Origin: Pirellulales bacterium
GTDB taxonomy: Bacteria > Planctomycetota > Planctomycetia > Pirellulales > S012-138
DNA: 64,000 nucleotides
NCBI GenBank assembly: GCA_028066245.1
Contig: JALCBR010000013.1
Span: forward strand, 1-64,000
Direction of reading: 5' to 3'
The notes beneath the pieces are model-generated. The model had not been told where the DNA came from and did no database searches. It was given only the letters and a program-made list of their open reading frames with translations. Each line of letters begins with the position of its first letter. Within the stretch, counting starts at the first letter, position 1. Position numbers and translations under genes: made by a program. Positions 42,643-53,501 of the stretch are shown here, one piece after another.

Positions 42643-43047
42643 CGTCTGTCTCGTGCTCTTGGCTTTCTCCTTCCGAGGGGCCAAGTGCGAGAGTCATTCT
42701 CGCCGGATCGTGATTCACGGCACCCGTTGATAATTCAGCAAGCTGCTGCGTTTAGGATAGACCGTCGTTCGATTTGACACCAGCGATTGGCTAGAGCGCT
42801 TTTCTTGTTGACGTTCTCCGCGGGCCATGCTCTCACGTGTACGGGCGAGCGAAACAGCAATCGGACAGGTGGACAGGTACTCTAGGTCTTCGCCTGCTCC
42901 CACGGTATGAGCCCACCCCCGGCATACCGTTTCCCGTCGGCTCTCAGCGGCGGGCATCTTTCCAAACACACTCGGAGCTGGCATGATCGGGTCTCCATCG
43001 GCCCGTTGCCGATGGATGACACCTACGGTCTTGGCTCGTTCTCGCTG

Positions 43048-43992
43048 ATGCCATCTCTTCGACACCGCTTGACTCCGCTATGGTTCATCAGTCCCTGGCT
43101 GCTGGGATTTGGCTTGCTGGTGGTTTACCCGTTCGTGGCGTCATTGGTGTGGAGCTTTTGCCGGTACGATATGCTTTCGCCGCCGGAGTATGTCTGGCTG
43201 GAAAACTATGCACGCCTGGCTGACGAGTTGGTCTCTGGCGGGCGTTTCGGACAAGCGATGTGGAATACGGGATATTTTGTGCTGATCTCCGTTCCACTTT
43301 CGATTGGCTTTGGCGTCGGACTGGCTGTGATGCTTTCTTGGCGCATTCGCGGACAAGCGATCTACCGCACACTGTTCTTCTTGCCTTCGGTTGTGCCGGT
43401 GGCGGCGGCGAGCGTGCTGTGGATGTGGTTGCTTGACCCTCAAGCCGGGATTGTGAACGCGGTGTTAGGTGTTGCAGGTGTGGACGGGCCCGGCTGGTTC
43501 AACAGCGTGTCAGAGGCCGCCTGGCTGCCGGCGTGGTTTCGCGGAATAGGCGGTTTTGGTTCTAAGGACGCGCTGACGCTGATGAGCGTTTGGGGTGTGG
43601 GCAACTTCATGATCATCTATCTGGCCGCGTTGGGCGAAGTTCCCCGGAGCCTTTACGAAGCTGCCGAGTTGGACGGCGCTGGTCCGTGGCGGCGATTTCG
43701 CCATGTCACCTTACCGATGCTCTCACCGGTGATCTTTTTCAACCTCGTGATGGGAGTCATTGGTGGCGTGCAAGCATTCACGCAGGTCTACATCGTCAGT
43801 GAAGGGCAAGGCGCGCCGGCGGGATCCAGTATGATGCTCTCACTGTATCTCTTTCTTTCCGCCTTCAAAGATTTGGAGATGGGCTACGCGTCAGCCATTG
43901 CTTGGGTGTTATTCTTGATTGTGCTGGCAAGCACTGCGGCTTTGTTCCGTTCCGCGAAGCACTGGGTGCATTACGGAGGCGCTTCGCCATGA
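43048..43992 (+). CDS. sugar ABC transporter permease (MalF-like)
   Basis: FLPSVVPVAAASVLWMWLLDPQAGIVN; EAAELDGAGPWRRFRHVTLPMLSPVIFFNLVMGVIGGVQAF (EAA motif). Confidence 0.93.
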   Translation: MPSLRHRLTPLWFISPWLLGFGLLVVYPFVASLVWSFCRYDMLSPPEYVWLENYARLADELVSGGRFGQAMWNTGYFVLISVPLSIGFGVGLAVMLSWRIRGQAIYRTLFFLPSVVPVAAASVLWMWLLDPQAGIVNAVLGVAGVDGPGWFNSVSEAAWLPAWFRGIGGFGSKDALTLMSVWGVGNFMIIYLAALGEVPRSLYEAAELDGAGPWRRFRHVTLPMLSPVIFFNLVMGVIGGVQAFTQVYIVSEGQGAPAGSSMMLSLYLFLSAFKDLEMGYASAIAWVLFLIVLASTAALFRSAKHWVHYGGASP

Positions 43993-45416
43993 GTAGCATG
44001 GCATTGGGAAACTCGGTCGAAGTCGGTGATCATCCTGTAACCACCACCCGTGCGTTCCGTATGTTGCGAGTGTGCGCGCTGCTGCTGTTGATGGCCGGGC
44101 TGACGTTTTTGGGCTTTGCTGGCGAAAGCGAGGATCAAGCGCCGTCAACTCCAGAAGGCCGCCGTGAAGTGGTCTTTTGGCACTTCTGGGGCGGTAGACA
44201 TCGGGAAATCGTTGATGACATCGTCAGGAGGTTCAATGCCAGCCAGGATGAGCATTTTGTCCGCGCGATTGCCATGCCGGGACAGAACCTGGACCTCAAG
44301 TTCTTTCTTTCGGTCGCTGGCGGAGATCCACCAGATCTGCTCAATCAAGATGACCCCGTGATTGGTGATTGGGCCGCCCGTGGCGCAATTCTGCCTCTTG
44401 AGGATTTCGTTCCGGCGGAAGAGATCGCCGAGTTAGAAGCTTGGCTGTATCCGGCGGCGGAAAAACTTGGGACGTACAAAGGGCGATTGTTTGGCCTGTG
44501 CAACGGTCTCGATATTCGCGCGCTGTACTACAACCAAGACATGCTAACTAACTCCGGATTTGACGGGCCACCGCAGACTCTGGAAGAGCTTGACGAGATG
44601 GCACGTGCCATTGCGCCGCCGAAATCTCAATCAGGGCGAAACTATGTTGGATATCTCCCTGACCCGCGGCGACTTTGGGCTTGGGGGATTGTTTTTGGCG
44701 GACAGTTTTATGATGAGACTTCAAGCCAAGTGTTAGTCGATAGTCCGGAGGTTGTCCGCGCACTGGAGTGGATGGCTGGCTACGCAGAAGACTACGGCGC
44801 TGAGGAAGTCGCTGCGTTTCGTAAGGGAGATCAAGCGCTGGCCGGCGCTGCCTTCCCACTCTTGCAAGGCCGGTACGCCATGTTGATGGATGGGCAGTGG
44901 CGCGTGGAAGAGATGAGAGAGGCAGCCGTCACAGCTCGCGAGCGTGGCGAAGAGCCGATCAGTTGGGGTGTGGTTCCGCTGCCGCCGCCGGAGGGAGGAC
45001 TCCAAAATGCAGGCTGGGTCAACGGTAATTTCTTTGTCGTGCCTCGCGGGGGGAAGAACCCCCAAGGCGCTTGGCGGTTCATGAAGTTCTGGAGTGGCTA
45101 CGGTGGGTTCACAAAAGAAGCGGCGGTTACAGCAGCCGCAGGGGGCTGGATTCCCGCTTCGGAATCTGTTGTGAAGCATGCAGAATTTCAAGCCTACCTC
45201 CAGCGATACCCGGAGTTTCGTACGTTCGTGCAGTTGGCAGGGAGTCCCCATCAGGTCCCCAAGCCAGTCATCCCAGGCGCAGCGTATTTTGATTCGGAGG
45301 TTACGCAGGCAGCCGAGGCGGCTTTGTATCGCCCAGAATCACCTCCGCCGCTTGAACTCTTGCGGCAAGCAGCACGCAGAATTCGATCTCGCTTGGCTGT
45401 CAAGCGCGATAGGTAG
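43989..45416 (+). CDS. ABC transporter extracellular sugar-binding protein
   Basis: Signal peptide, VVFWHFWGGRHREIVDDIVRRFNAS...DLKFFLSVAGGDPPDLLNQDD; ATGA overlap with permease. Confidence 0.92.
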   Translation: MSSMALGNSVEVGDHPVTTTRAFRMLRVCALLLLMAGLTFLGFAGESEDQAPSTPEGRREVVFWHFWGGRHREIVDDIVRRFNASQDEHFVRAIAMPGQNLDLKFFLSVAGGDPPDLLNQDDPVIGDWAARGAILPLEDFVPAEEIAELEAWLYPAAEKLGTYKGRLFGLCNGLDIRALYYNQDMLTNSGFDGPPQTLEELDEMARAIAPPKSQSGRNYVGYLPDPRRLWAWGIVFGGQFYDETSSQVLVDSPEVVRALEWMAGYAEDYGAEEVAAFRKGDQALAGAAFPLLQGRYAMLMDGQWRVEEMREAAVTARERGEEPISWGVVPLPPPEGGLQNAGWVNGNFFVVPRGGKNPQGAWRFMKFWSGYGGFTKEAAVTAAAGGWIPASESVVKHAEFQAYLQRYPEFRTFVQLAGSPHQVPKPVIPGAAYFDSEVTQAAEAALYRPESPPPLELLRQAARRIRSRLAVKRDR

Positions 45417-45533
45417 GCAATTGCGTATTCGCACGCCATCAAGCAAACTGTCTAGCCCCAGCCGCGCAGCCATCCACGCTACGACCAATCCGCACGCATC
45501 CCTTGCTAGTTGCCCCTCCTCACCGTGTTTGAC

Positions 45534-46808
45534 ATGAAAAATCATCTTCCAAAGTCAATTCTTCTGTTGGCGGCCGCTAAGTTCGTTTTTATCGCCTGCT
45601 ACCCCGTTGTCGTGCATGGCCAAGACGCATGGCCGCAATTCCGCGGTCCCGGAGGCCAAGGTCATGCCGAGGTAGATCTTGCCCCTCTGACTTGGAGCGA
45701 AACGCAGAACGTCGCCTGGAAAACGAAGATTCCAGGTCAGGGCTATTCATCGCCCGTGATTGGAGGAAACCGTGTCTGGCTGACAACAGCCACCAACCAA
45801 GGTCATTCTCTCCGTGCTGTGTGCGTTGATCGGACGAGTGGGGACATCATTAAGGACCTTGAAGTTTTTGCGCCGGCAGAACCCCCCAGGGTCAATGCAA
45901 CGAATAGCTACGCATCCCCAACTCCCGTCCTGCAAGGGAATCGGCTTTGGGTTTGCTATGGCACGATGGGCACAGCCTGTCTGAATATAGAAACGGGTGA
46001 GGTGCTCTGGCGAAACAACCAACTCACTCTCGATCACAAAGAAGGGCCCGGCAGTTCGCCCATGATTGTGGATGATCTATTGGTAATCAATTGTGACGGT
46101 CAAGATGTGCGCTACGTCGCAGCGCTCAACAAAGAAACGGGTGAGCTGGTTTGGAAAACCGATCGTAGTGTGCCGCCTTCACGAAATCCGGACATGAACA
46201 AGGCCTATTCCACGCCGCTTGTCATCAGTGCGAATGGCCGTCGCGAGTTGATCAGTCCCGGTGCCATGCATGTGGCTGCTTACAACCCGGAGACAGGAGA
46301 CGAACTGTGGAAAGTGCTGTACCCACAAGGTTTCTCCAACGTGCCAAGGCCAGTCTTCGGCGATGGTTTGCTGTTTATTAGCACCGGTTACACTCGCGCA
46401 ACGCTGTTGGCCATTCGTCCGAGCGGAGATTCAGACGTGACCGATACTCACGTCGCTTGGTCTTCCAACAAGCAGGCGCCCACGCGACCGTCTCCTCTCT
46501 ATCTGGATGGCCGGTTGTATGTTGTTTCAGACCGGGGTGTGCTAACGTGTTTTCAGGCGGCCACCGGAGAGACAATCTACACAGAGCGCCTGGGCGGTAG
46601 TTTTGCGGCCTCTCCGATCTTCGCAGGAGGCCACATTTATTTTTGTGACGAAGATGGCGTGACGTCCGTCGTCAAGCCAGGAGATGAGTTCAAGCGAGTC
46701 GCGCAAAATAAACTCTCCGCTCCGTTCAAGGCATCTCCCGCAGCAACAGGTAAGGAAATTTATCTCCGCACGACTGAAGCTCTGTATCGCATTGAAGAGC
46801 AGGAGTAG
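45534..46808 (+). CDS. PQQ-binding-like beta-propeller repeat protein, secreted
   Basis: DAWPQFRGPGGQGHAE, repeated W/G propeller blades (NVAWKTKIPGQGYSSPVIGGNRVWLTT). Confidence 0.9.
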   Translation: MKNHLPKSILLLAAAKFVFIACYPVVVHGQDAWPQFRGPGGQGHAEVDLAPLTWSETQNVAWKTKIPGQGYSSPVIGGNRVWLTTATNQGHSLRAVCVDRTSGDIIKDLEVFAPAEPPRVNATNSYASPTPVLQGNRLWVCYGTMGTACLNIETGEVLWRNNQLTLDHKEGPGSSPMIVDDLLVINCDGQDVRYVAALNKETGELVWKTDRSVPPSRNPDMNKAYSTPLVISANGRRELISPGAMHVAAYNPETGDELWKVLYPQGFSNVPRPVFGDGLLFISTGYTRATLLAIRPSGDSDVTDTHVAWSSNKQAPTRPSPLYLDGRLYVVSDRGVLTCFQAATGETIYTERLGGSFAASPIFAGGHIYFCDEDGVTSVVKPGDEFKRVAQNKLSAPFKASPAATGKEIYLRTTEALYRIEEQE

Positions 46809-46917
46809 AGAACGCTCACCCTTGGCCCACAAGACTGGAGTCATTGAGTAACGGGACGAGGGCATTTCCACCTGCTTGCTACCTTATCGTCCATCGCCGC
46901 AAGAGAGGAGTGCCACG

Positions 46918-48114
46918 ATGTCAACAAATGGATCACTGAACCGCAAGCTTCGGATGGCGTTGGTCGGTGGAGGTCAGGGGGCATTTATTGGACGCGTGCA
47001 TGCCACGGCGGCCATTCTTGACAATCGGGCGGAGCTTGTCGCCGGAGCTCTCTCTTCTGACCCGGCACGCGCCAAGGCCAGCGCGCCCGATTACGACATC
47101 CCGCCGGAACGCGCGTATGGCTCGTACCAAGAGTTGATCGAAGCGGAATCTCAGCGACCTCCTGGAGATCGTGTCGATTTCGTTTCCGTCGCCACTCCCA
47201 ATCATACGCATTTTGAAATCGCCAAGGCGGCGTTGGACGCCGGGTTCAACGTCGTGTGTGATAAACCACTGACGTTTGATCTACCGCAGGCGGAAGAACT
47301 AGCCAAAGCCGTCAATGCGTCCGGCGCTGTGTTCGCAGTCACCCACAACTACACCGGATATCCTCTGGTTCGCCAGGTGCGACAAATGGTGCAAGCCGGC
47401 GAGTTGGGCGAGATACAAGCCGTCCGAGTTAGCTATATCCAAGGATGGCTACGAACGCGATTGGAAGCGGATGATCACAAGCAAGCCTCGTGGCGAACGG
47501 ACCCCGCACGCAGTGGCGCTGCCGGGGCTTTCGGTGATATCGCAACGCACGCGTTCAATCTCGCTCGCTACATGACCGGCCTGATGCCGGTAGACATCAG
47601 TTGCCATTTGAAGACGTTCGTACCGGAACGGGCGCTCGACGATTACGGAACGGCCATCATTCGGTTTGAAAACGGCGGGCTGGGGACCATTACTGCTTCC
47701 CAAATCAGCCACGGTCGCGAGAATGATCTGTCGATTGAGATCGACGGAACGGAAGCGTCTGTCGCTTGGCGGCAGGAAGAGCCCAACAAGATGCTTCTCC
47801 GCCGCAACGGCCAGCCGCACGCTATGTACACGCGCGATCCCAACGCTCCGTTCATGAATGAGCAAGGCGCGGCCGCCTGCCGCACTCCTGCTGGCCACCC
47901 TGAAGCGTTCTTTGAAGCTTTCGCGAACATCTATCGCAGTGCCTATGACGACATGATTCTCCGCGCCGAAGGCAAACCGTTCGACACCAATAACACAATC
48001 TACCCGAACGTGAACGATGGCGTCGAAGGGATGTACTTCATCCAACAATGTGTGGAGAGCAGTCGAAAAGACGGCGCCTGGCTGCCGCTACGGCATGAAC
48101 TCGCTCGGCCATAA
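46918..48114 (+). CDS. Gfo/Idh/MocA family oxidoreductase
   Basis: KLRMALVGGGQGAFIGRVHATAAI, DFVSVATPNHTHFEIAKAALDAGFNVVCDKPLTFDLPQAEEL. Confidence 0.95.
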   Translation: MSTNGSLNRKLRMALVGGGQGAFIGRVHATAAILDNRAELVAGALSSDPARAKASAPDYDIPPERAYGSYQELIEAESQRPPGDRVDFVSVATPNHTHFEIAKAALDAGFNVVCDKPLTFDLPQAEELAKAVNASGAVFAVTHNYTGYPLVRQVRQMVQAGELGEIQAVRVSYIQGWLRTRLEADDHKQASWRTDPARSGAAGAFGDIATHAFNLARYMTGLMPVDISCHLKTFVPERALDDYGTAIIRFENGGLGTITASQISHGRENDLSIEIDGTEASVAWRQEEPNKMLLRRNGQPHAMYTRDPNAPFMNEQGAAACRTPAGHPEAFFEAFANIYRSAYDDMILRAEGKPFDTNNTIYPNVNDGVEGMYFIQQCVESSRKDGAWLPLRHELARP

Positions 48115-48141
48115 CGCCTGATGGATCAGCAGCCGATACGG

Positions 48142-48894
48142 CTAACATTGCTCCGGCTTGTTGCCCACATACAGCGTGGCAATTCCTAGCGTCAGTGGGC
48201 GAACTTCCACATCGCACAATCCCGCCAAGCGCATGCGTTCCGCCAAGGCTTCTCCCTCGGGAAATTCGCCTACGCTTTTGGGAAGATAGACATAAGCCTC
48301 TGAACGGTTGCGGGAGAGCAACTGACCAATCCTTGGCAACACGCGGCGGAAGTACCAGCCGTAAACCGCCTTGAACGGTTGCCAGCGAGGGTGGGAAAAT
48401 TCCAACACAGCCACATGTCCGCCGGGCCGACAGACGCGGGTCATCTCGCGAAGTCCGCGGTCCGTGTCCGCCACGTTTCGCAGCCCGAAAGCGACCGAAA
48501 CGACCTGAAACATGTCATCCGGGAAGGGGAGGTGCTGGGCGTCTGCCTGCACAAATTGAACTTGCCCGAGCTGCCGCTTGTCTCGCTTCTGCTCGCCGAT
48601 GACGAGCATCTCAGAGCAGAAATCCGCAGCGACCACCGGTGTCTTGACTCCCGCCCGTTTGGCGAAAGCAAAAGCCAGGTCTCCAGTTCCGGCGCACAGG
48701 TCGAGAATCGGCGACTCTCCGCCAGGCTTAACCCGGCGAGACGTTCGCCAGCGCCAATATTGATCGACGCCTAGAGAGAGCAGACGATTGAGGAAGTCAT
48801 ATCGTCCGGCAATCTCGCCGAACATCTCCTGCACGCGTTTTGAAGATTTATCGACCGGCACGGAAAACGAAAAAACAAATGGACACAGGAGCAA
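48142..48894 (-). CDS. ubiE: UbiE/COQ5 demethylmenaquinone methyltransferase
   Basis: VQEMFGEIAGRYDFLNRLLSLGVDQYWRWR, VSVAFGLRNVADTDRGLREMTRVCRPGGHVAVLEFSHP. Confidence 0.93.
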   Translation of the reverse strand: MLLCPFVFSFSVPVDKSSKRVQEMFGEIAGRYDFLNRLLSLGVDQYWRWRTSRRVKPGGESPILDLCAGTGDLAFAFAKRAGVKTPVVAADFCSEMLVIGEQKRDKRQLGQVQFVQADAQHLPFPDDMFQVVSVAFGLRNVADTDRGLREMTRVCRPGGHVAVLEFSHPRWQPFKAVYGWYFRRVLPRIGQLLSRNRSEAYVYLPKSVGEFPEGEALAERMRLAGLCDVEVRPLTLGIATLYVGNKPEQC

Positions 48895-48982
48895 CTTTCA
48901 AACTTCCAGGATAACCGCGGGACCCGCTGGAACGTAACGGGCAAAATGCGTCACTGACAGGGAAGCTCAATTCTGCAGATGC

Positions 48983-50440
48983 TCACAGCGCCGCTTTTCT
49001 TCCCGGCGCGGTCTGTTCAATGGCCGGCATGTGCTCCATGCCGCAAGCGCCCGCAGTGGGGAGCAATTTGTGGGGGCTCAGTCGGTTGTCCGGATTGAAC
49101 GCCGTCCGGAACCGCTCCATCACCTCCAGCGTTTCCGGTGTGAACATCTTGGCCATGAAGGGCAGCTTCTCCACGCCGATGCCGTGTTCGCCAGTCACGC
49201 TGCCGCCGCAGGCCAGGCATTCCTCCAGGATTTCACCGCTGGCTTTGAGCACGCGTTTGACTTGTTCGCGATCACGTTCGTCAAACAGCACGATCGGATG
49301 CAGGTTGCCATCGCCAGCGTGAAACACGTTGACAATCCGCAGTCCGTACTTCTCGCCAATTGCGTAAATCTTCCGCAGCATGTGCGGCAGTTTGGTCCGT
49401 GGCACAACGCCATCTTGCGTGCAGAAGCTATTGGCCAATCGGCCCACCGCGCCAAACGCCTGCTTGCGAGCTTTCCAAAGTTGTCGCCGTTCCTTTTCAT
49501 CCGCCGCTTGGCGAACTTCACGAGCGCCGTTGGCGATGCAGATTTCAGAGATGCGATCACGTTGCGCGTCCAAGCCGGCTTCCAGCCCATCAACTTCCAT
49601 CAACAAAACGGCTTGCGCGTCAGCAGGAAACCCGAAGGCGAAGGCCTGTTCCAGCGAGAGGACGATATCGTGATCCATCATCTCTAGTGCCGCCGGCACA
49701 ATCCCGGCAGCGATGATCCCACTGATCGAGTTCGTCGCGTCATCGACCGAATCAAAAATACCCAGTAGCGTGCGATAGCCTTGCGGGTCTTTGGTGAGCC
49801 GGACCCATAGCTTGGTGGCAATGACCAGCGTCCCTTCACTGCCGACCAGCGCTCCGGTGAGGTCAAAGCCAGGCGTGTCTTCCGCCGGTCCGCCGATGCG
49901 AACAATTGAGCCGTCAGCCATTACCGCTTCCACGCCCAGGACGTGATTGACGGTCACGCCGTACTTGAGCGTGTGCGGCCCGCCGGAATTGGTGGCAAAG
50001 TTACCGCCGATGGTGCACGCGCCCTGGCTGGACGGATCGGGCGCGTAATGAAAGCCGGTCCCTCGCAACGCCTGGGTGAGCCAAACATTGACCACGCCCG
50101 GCTGCACCACGGCGTACCGATCGCGCAGGTTGATCTCCTCGATCTCTTTCATTCGCGTGAGCACAATCATCACGCCGCCGCCCACAGGCAGGCACCCGCC
50201 GGCCAAACTGGTGCCGGCGCCACGGGGCAGAAACGGAACGTCATGCTGATTGCACAGCCGCACAATCGCAGCCACGTCCTCCGTCGTCCGCGGAAAGACG
50301 GCAACATCCGGCGAGTTCTTCTCGATCGTAAACCCGTCACACTCATAGACGAGCAACTCCGAGTGCGCCGTGAGGACGCCATCTGCGCCCACAACATCAC
50401 GCAGGGCTCTGATGAGTTCCGTTCGTTGGGCAAGTGGCAT
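48983..50440 (-). CDS. glcD: FAD-linked oxidase, glycolate oxidase subunit GlcD-like
   Basis: VPFLPRGAGTSLAGGCLPVGGGVMIVLTRM, TIGGNFATNSGGPHTLKYGVTVNHVLGVEAV, GSVTGEHGIGVEKLPFM. Confidence 0.92.
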   Translation of the reverse strand: MPLAQRTELIRALRDVVGADGVLTAHSELLVYECDGFTIEKNSPDVAVFPRTTEDVAAIVRLCNQHDVPFLPRGAGTSLAGGCLPVGGGVMIVLTRMKEIEEINLRDRYAVVQPGVVNVWLTQALRGTGFHYAPDPSSQGACTIGGNFATNSGGPHTLKYGVTVNHVLGVEAVMADGSIVRIGGPAEDTPGFDLTGALVGSEGTLVIATKLWVRLTKDPQGYRTLLGIFDSVDDATNSISGIIAAGIVPAALEMMDHDIVLSLEQAFAFGFPADAQAVLLMEVDGLEAGLDAQRDRISEICIANGAREVRQAADEKERRQLWKARKQAFGAVGRLANSFCTQDGVVPRTKLPHMLRKIYAIGEKYGLRIVNVFHAGDGNLHPIVLFDERDREQVKRVLKASGEILEECLACGGSVTGEHGIGVEKLPFMAKMFTPETLEVMERFRTAFNPDNRLSPHKLLPTAGACGMEHMPAIEQTAPGRKAAL

Positions 50441-50509
50441 TGTTAGTCTCTACCAAGCGACCGAATATGTGTTACTGTCTACACCTTTTTCTACTCGTCT
50501 CACGACATC

Positions 50510-51223
50510 CTAGCTCCAGTCCCGCGCAACGGTCTTTGTCTTCTTGTGGCGACCGAAGTCACGAAGCAGCCATTCGACTGGGCGGCAGTTGGCGTCGATG
50601 AGTTGTTGCAGCACGGGGAACTCGCCGTGGGAATGAAACGTTACTTCATCTTCCGGGCTGGGGGCATAGACGGCGGCCGTTCCGGTCAAAGTTGCAAAGA
50701 ACAGTGTACCATGCTGTTGAGGATCGCGACCTGGTTTGGTGGGCAGGTAGACCTGGCAGTCGAGATGTTCCTCTCCTTGCCGCAACGGTTTGCGGTCAAC
50801 GGAGTCCATTCTCATTCGCACGAGCGGCGTTCCCTGCTTGTCCACGTTGGCGAAAGCCGACGGCGCGCTGGACATCGCAATCCGCGCGTGCGCGTAGGGA
50901 GTGCTAAAAACCCTGCGTTCCACCCAGGCGAAGAATCGCACCGTGTTGATTGCTTGAATCAGGAACACACTCGTCAGGCCATTCGCGTCTGCCGCATCGT
51001 TCTCAACAACCACACTCACAGAGAACTCGCGGAAGCGGACGCCATAGAACTTGGTGTCTGTCGTACTGATCAGCAGCCGGGCGCGGCGAGAAAACTCAGC
51101 CGGGCGCAGCCCTTCGCTTGCCAGCAGCTTGGCAAACGGTTCTAGATCGGCCTCGCCCACCAGCAGGACTTCCCGCACGGGATGGACTTCTGCGGCCGTC
51201 TTGGGGAGGCGGTCAACGGGCAT
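50510..51223 (-). CDS. hypothetical protein (possibly DUF2071/YqjF-like)
   Basis: MPVDRLPKTAAEVHPVREVLLVG...YGVRFREFSVSVVVEN; family call tentative. Confidence 0.55.
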   Translation of the reverse strand: MPVDRLPKTAAEVHPVREVLLVGEADLEPFAKLLASEGLRPAEFSRRARLLISTTDTKFYGVRFREFSVSVVVENDAADANGLTSVFLIQAINTVRFFAWVERRVFSTPYAHARIAMSSAPSAFANVDKQGTPLVRMRMDSVDRKPLRQGEEHLDCQVYLPTKPGRDPQQHGTLFFATLTGTAAVYAPSPEDEVTFHSHGEFPVLQQLIDANCRPVEWLLRDFGRHKKTKTVARDWS

Positions 51224-51378
51224 CGTCTTACAACTTTTCAACAGTCCAGGATGGAAATGGAGCCTGACTTGCGTCCGTGTTTGACTTTCCGCCAGTTCAT
51301 GCAACGATGACGCGAACAGGCGAATCCTGACGTCGTTTCATCGCCTTTCAACTTTCGCTGTTCACCAGGGACGCCACG

Positions 51379-51765
51379 ATGAACTCTTCCAAGCCAACGG
51401 TGGCCGTGATCGGAGCCAGCGCGGACCGCGCCAAGTTTGGCAACAAGTCGGTCAGGGCTCATCTCAGTCAGGGATACGAAGTCTATCCCATCAATCTCAA
51501 TCAAAGCCAGATCGAAGGTCTGGCCACATACTCCAGCATTCGTGAAATTCCCACACAGCCGGTCGACCGCGTGACTGTCTATCTTCCGCCTGTTGCTGCG
51601 GCTGGGGTGATGACTGACATTGCCGCGGTGGGCTGCCGGGAGTTGTTTCTCAACCCCGGCAGTGACGGTCCGGAAGCGGTCGCCGCTGCGGAAGCCGCCG
51701 GTCTGGAGCCGATTCGCGCCTGCAGCATCGTGGACATCGGCGAAAGCCCGGCAAAGTTCGCATGA
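51379..51765 (+). CDS. CoA-binding domain protein (YccU-type)
   Basis: VAVIGASADRAKFGNKSVRAHLSQGYEVYPINLNQSQIEG. Confidence 0.88.
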   Translation: MNSSKPTVAVIGASADRAKFGNKSVRAHLSQGYEVYPINLNQSQIEGLATYSSIREIPTQPVDRVTVYLPPVAAAGVMTDIAAVGCRELFLNPGSDGPEAVAAAEAAGLEPIRACSIVDIGESPAKFA

Positions 51766-51839
51766 GTACGCGAAAGGAGCAGGCATGCACCAACGGCCAG
51801 ACTGCCCTGATTGGCCAAACAAGGGATGTCGTGGCCGAT

Positions 51840-53210
51840 TTAGCAGATGGCATTCAGTCCATCGCTGACAATTTGAATCATTTGCTGGAGCTGACAAGCT
51901 TCGATGGTCAGGCACGGCGCTAGGTGCAACAAATTGCCGCGCGCGCGCGCGAACAGCCCACGGCGTCGCACTTCAGCCAGGAGGTCGAAACCCAAGCTCG
52001 GTCGCAAGGCGTTGTCTAGCTCAACCGCCCAGAGCATTCCAATTCCGCGAACATCTTTAACGAGCGGATGCGCACGCAAAGGTTCAAAGGCCTCGCTCAT
52101 CACGCCTGCGAGTTCGAGGGATCGCGCCAGCAGTTGATCCCGTTCGATGAGCGCGAGATTCTCCAAGGCAACACGACAACACACGGGATGCCCGGAGTAG
52201 GTGGCTGCATGCAGCCACGATTGATCGTCGGTCGCGTTGGTGATGCACTCGCCAATTGCGTCACTGACACCCATCCCTCCCAGCGGTAAATAGCCGCTGG
52301 TTATGCCTTTGGCGAATGTCACGATGTCAGGTTGAACGTCGTAGGATTCCAGGGCGAACCAATCGCCCGTCCGACCGAACCCAGTCAGCACTTCATCAGT
52401 GATTAACAGCACATCGTGTCGATCGCAGATCTGCCGAACCTCAGGCCAGTATTCCGGAGGAGGGACAAACACGCCACCGACACCAACGATCGGTTCAGCC
52501 AGAAACGCCGCCACGTTCGCGGAGCCGATGCGCAAGATTTCCTCTTCCAAAGCTTTGGCAGCGAGTATGCCAGTCGAGGAATGGGTTCCGGTTGGATTTT
52601 TCGTATCTGCTGCCCAGTGGCTCGGAGCCGGAACCCAGGAGAATCCAGGCATCCGCGGCTCAAAGTTCTTCAGGTATTTCTCCATGCCAGTGGCGGACAG
52701 TGCGGCAAAGGTTGTCCCGTGATAGTCGCCTCGCCGGGCAATGGTATGCGTTTTGTTGGGCTGGCCCTGCAACTTCCAAAAATAGCGGGCTGTCTTGATC
52801 GCGGCTTCGTTGGCTTCCGCACCTGAGGTTGTGAAGTAAAAGCGGTTGATGTGTGGGTAACACAGTTGGGCGAGTCGGTGAGCCAACTCAACGGCAGGCT
52901 GATTGCTGCTGCCAACGTACGTGCTGGTATAGGCGAGTTGTGCCATCTGCTCAGCAGCGACGTCCGCCAATTCACGGCAGCCATGTCCGACCAAGACATT
53001 CCACAACCCGGAGAGACCGTCGAGGTATTCTCGCCCGTTGACGTCCGTGAGGATGGCTCCCTGTCCGCTTTGCCAGACGATGCCCTGGTTCTGCAATGCC
53101 GCATCATGGCAACTGTGCAACAGGTGCCGGTTATCGAGTATGGTCCAGGCGTCTGGCTGGACTTGCTGATTTGCGCTCAACAATTGCTTGCTGGCGGCTG
53201 TTGATGGCAT
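51840..53210 (-). CDS. class III PLP-dependent aminotransferase
   Basis: YLDGLSGLWNVLVGHG, FTTSGAEANEAAIKTARYF, LLITDEVLTGFGRTGDWFALE, DIVTFAKGITSGYLPLGGMGVSD. Confidence 0.95.
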   Translation of the reverse strand: MPSTAASKQLLSANQQVQPDAWTILDNRHLLHSCHDAALQNQGIVWQSGQGAILTDVNGREYLDGLSGLWNVLVGHGCRELADVAAEQMAQLAYTSTYVGSSNQPAVELAHRLAQLCYPHINRFYFTTSGAEANEAAIKTARYFWKLQGQPNKTHTIARRGDYHGTTFAALSATGMEKYLKNFEPRMPGFSWVPAPSHWAADTKNPTGTHSSTGILAAKALEEEILRIGSANVAAFLAEPIVGVGGVFVPPPEYWPEVRQICDRHDVLLITDEVLTGFGRTGDWFALESYDVQPDIVTFAKGITSGYLPLGGMGVSDAIGECITNATDDQSWLHAATYSGHPVCCRVALENLALIERDQLLARSLELAGVMSEAFEPLRAHPLVKDVRGIGMLWAVELDNALRPSLGFDLLAEVRRRGLFARARGNLLHLAPCLTIEACQLQQMIQIVSDGLNAIC

Positions 53211-53501
53211 GGGTTCCTCTTGGTGATGGAGCTTCGAATCGGTGAGGCTCGAACAAAGAGACACAACCAAAACGGCTTGGTGCCCTGCAATCTGGGCGAA
53301 AGGGCGATGCCAAATCCGCACACTGGCGATTCTGCCCTGCTGGCCGTCTGACGAATAGGCGCACCGCCAGAGAAACCTGCAAATTGACGAGAGAAACTGG
53401 CATTCCGAGCCGAGACCAATTGTTCTCTCGATGACTATAATGAGCCAGCGCTCGTGCCAGACACTTCGTCAGTTTGATCTCGTTCGTTTCTGCAATTCAC
53501 A

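Noticed and set aside
49031-49687. 218-aa plus-strand ORF
   Set aside because: Antisense to the glcD-like gene.
51938-51951. (CG)7 dinucleotide run
   Set aside because: Short and inside a conserved aminotransferase coding frame (Ala-Arg codons); ordinary in GC-rich DNA.
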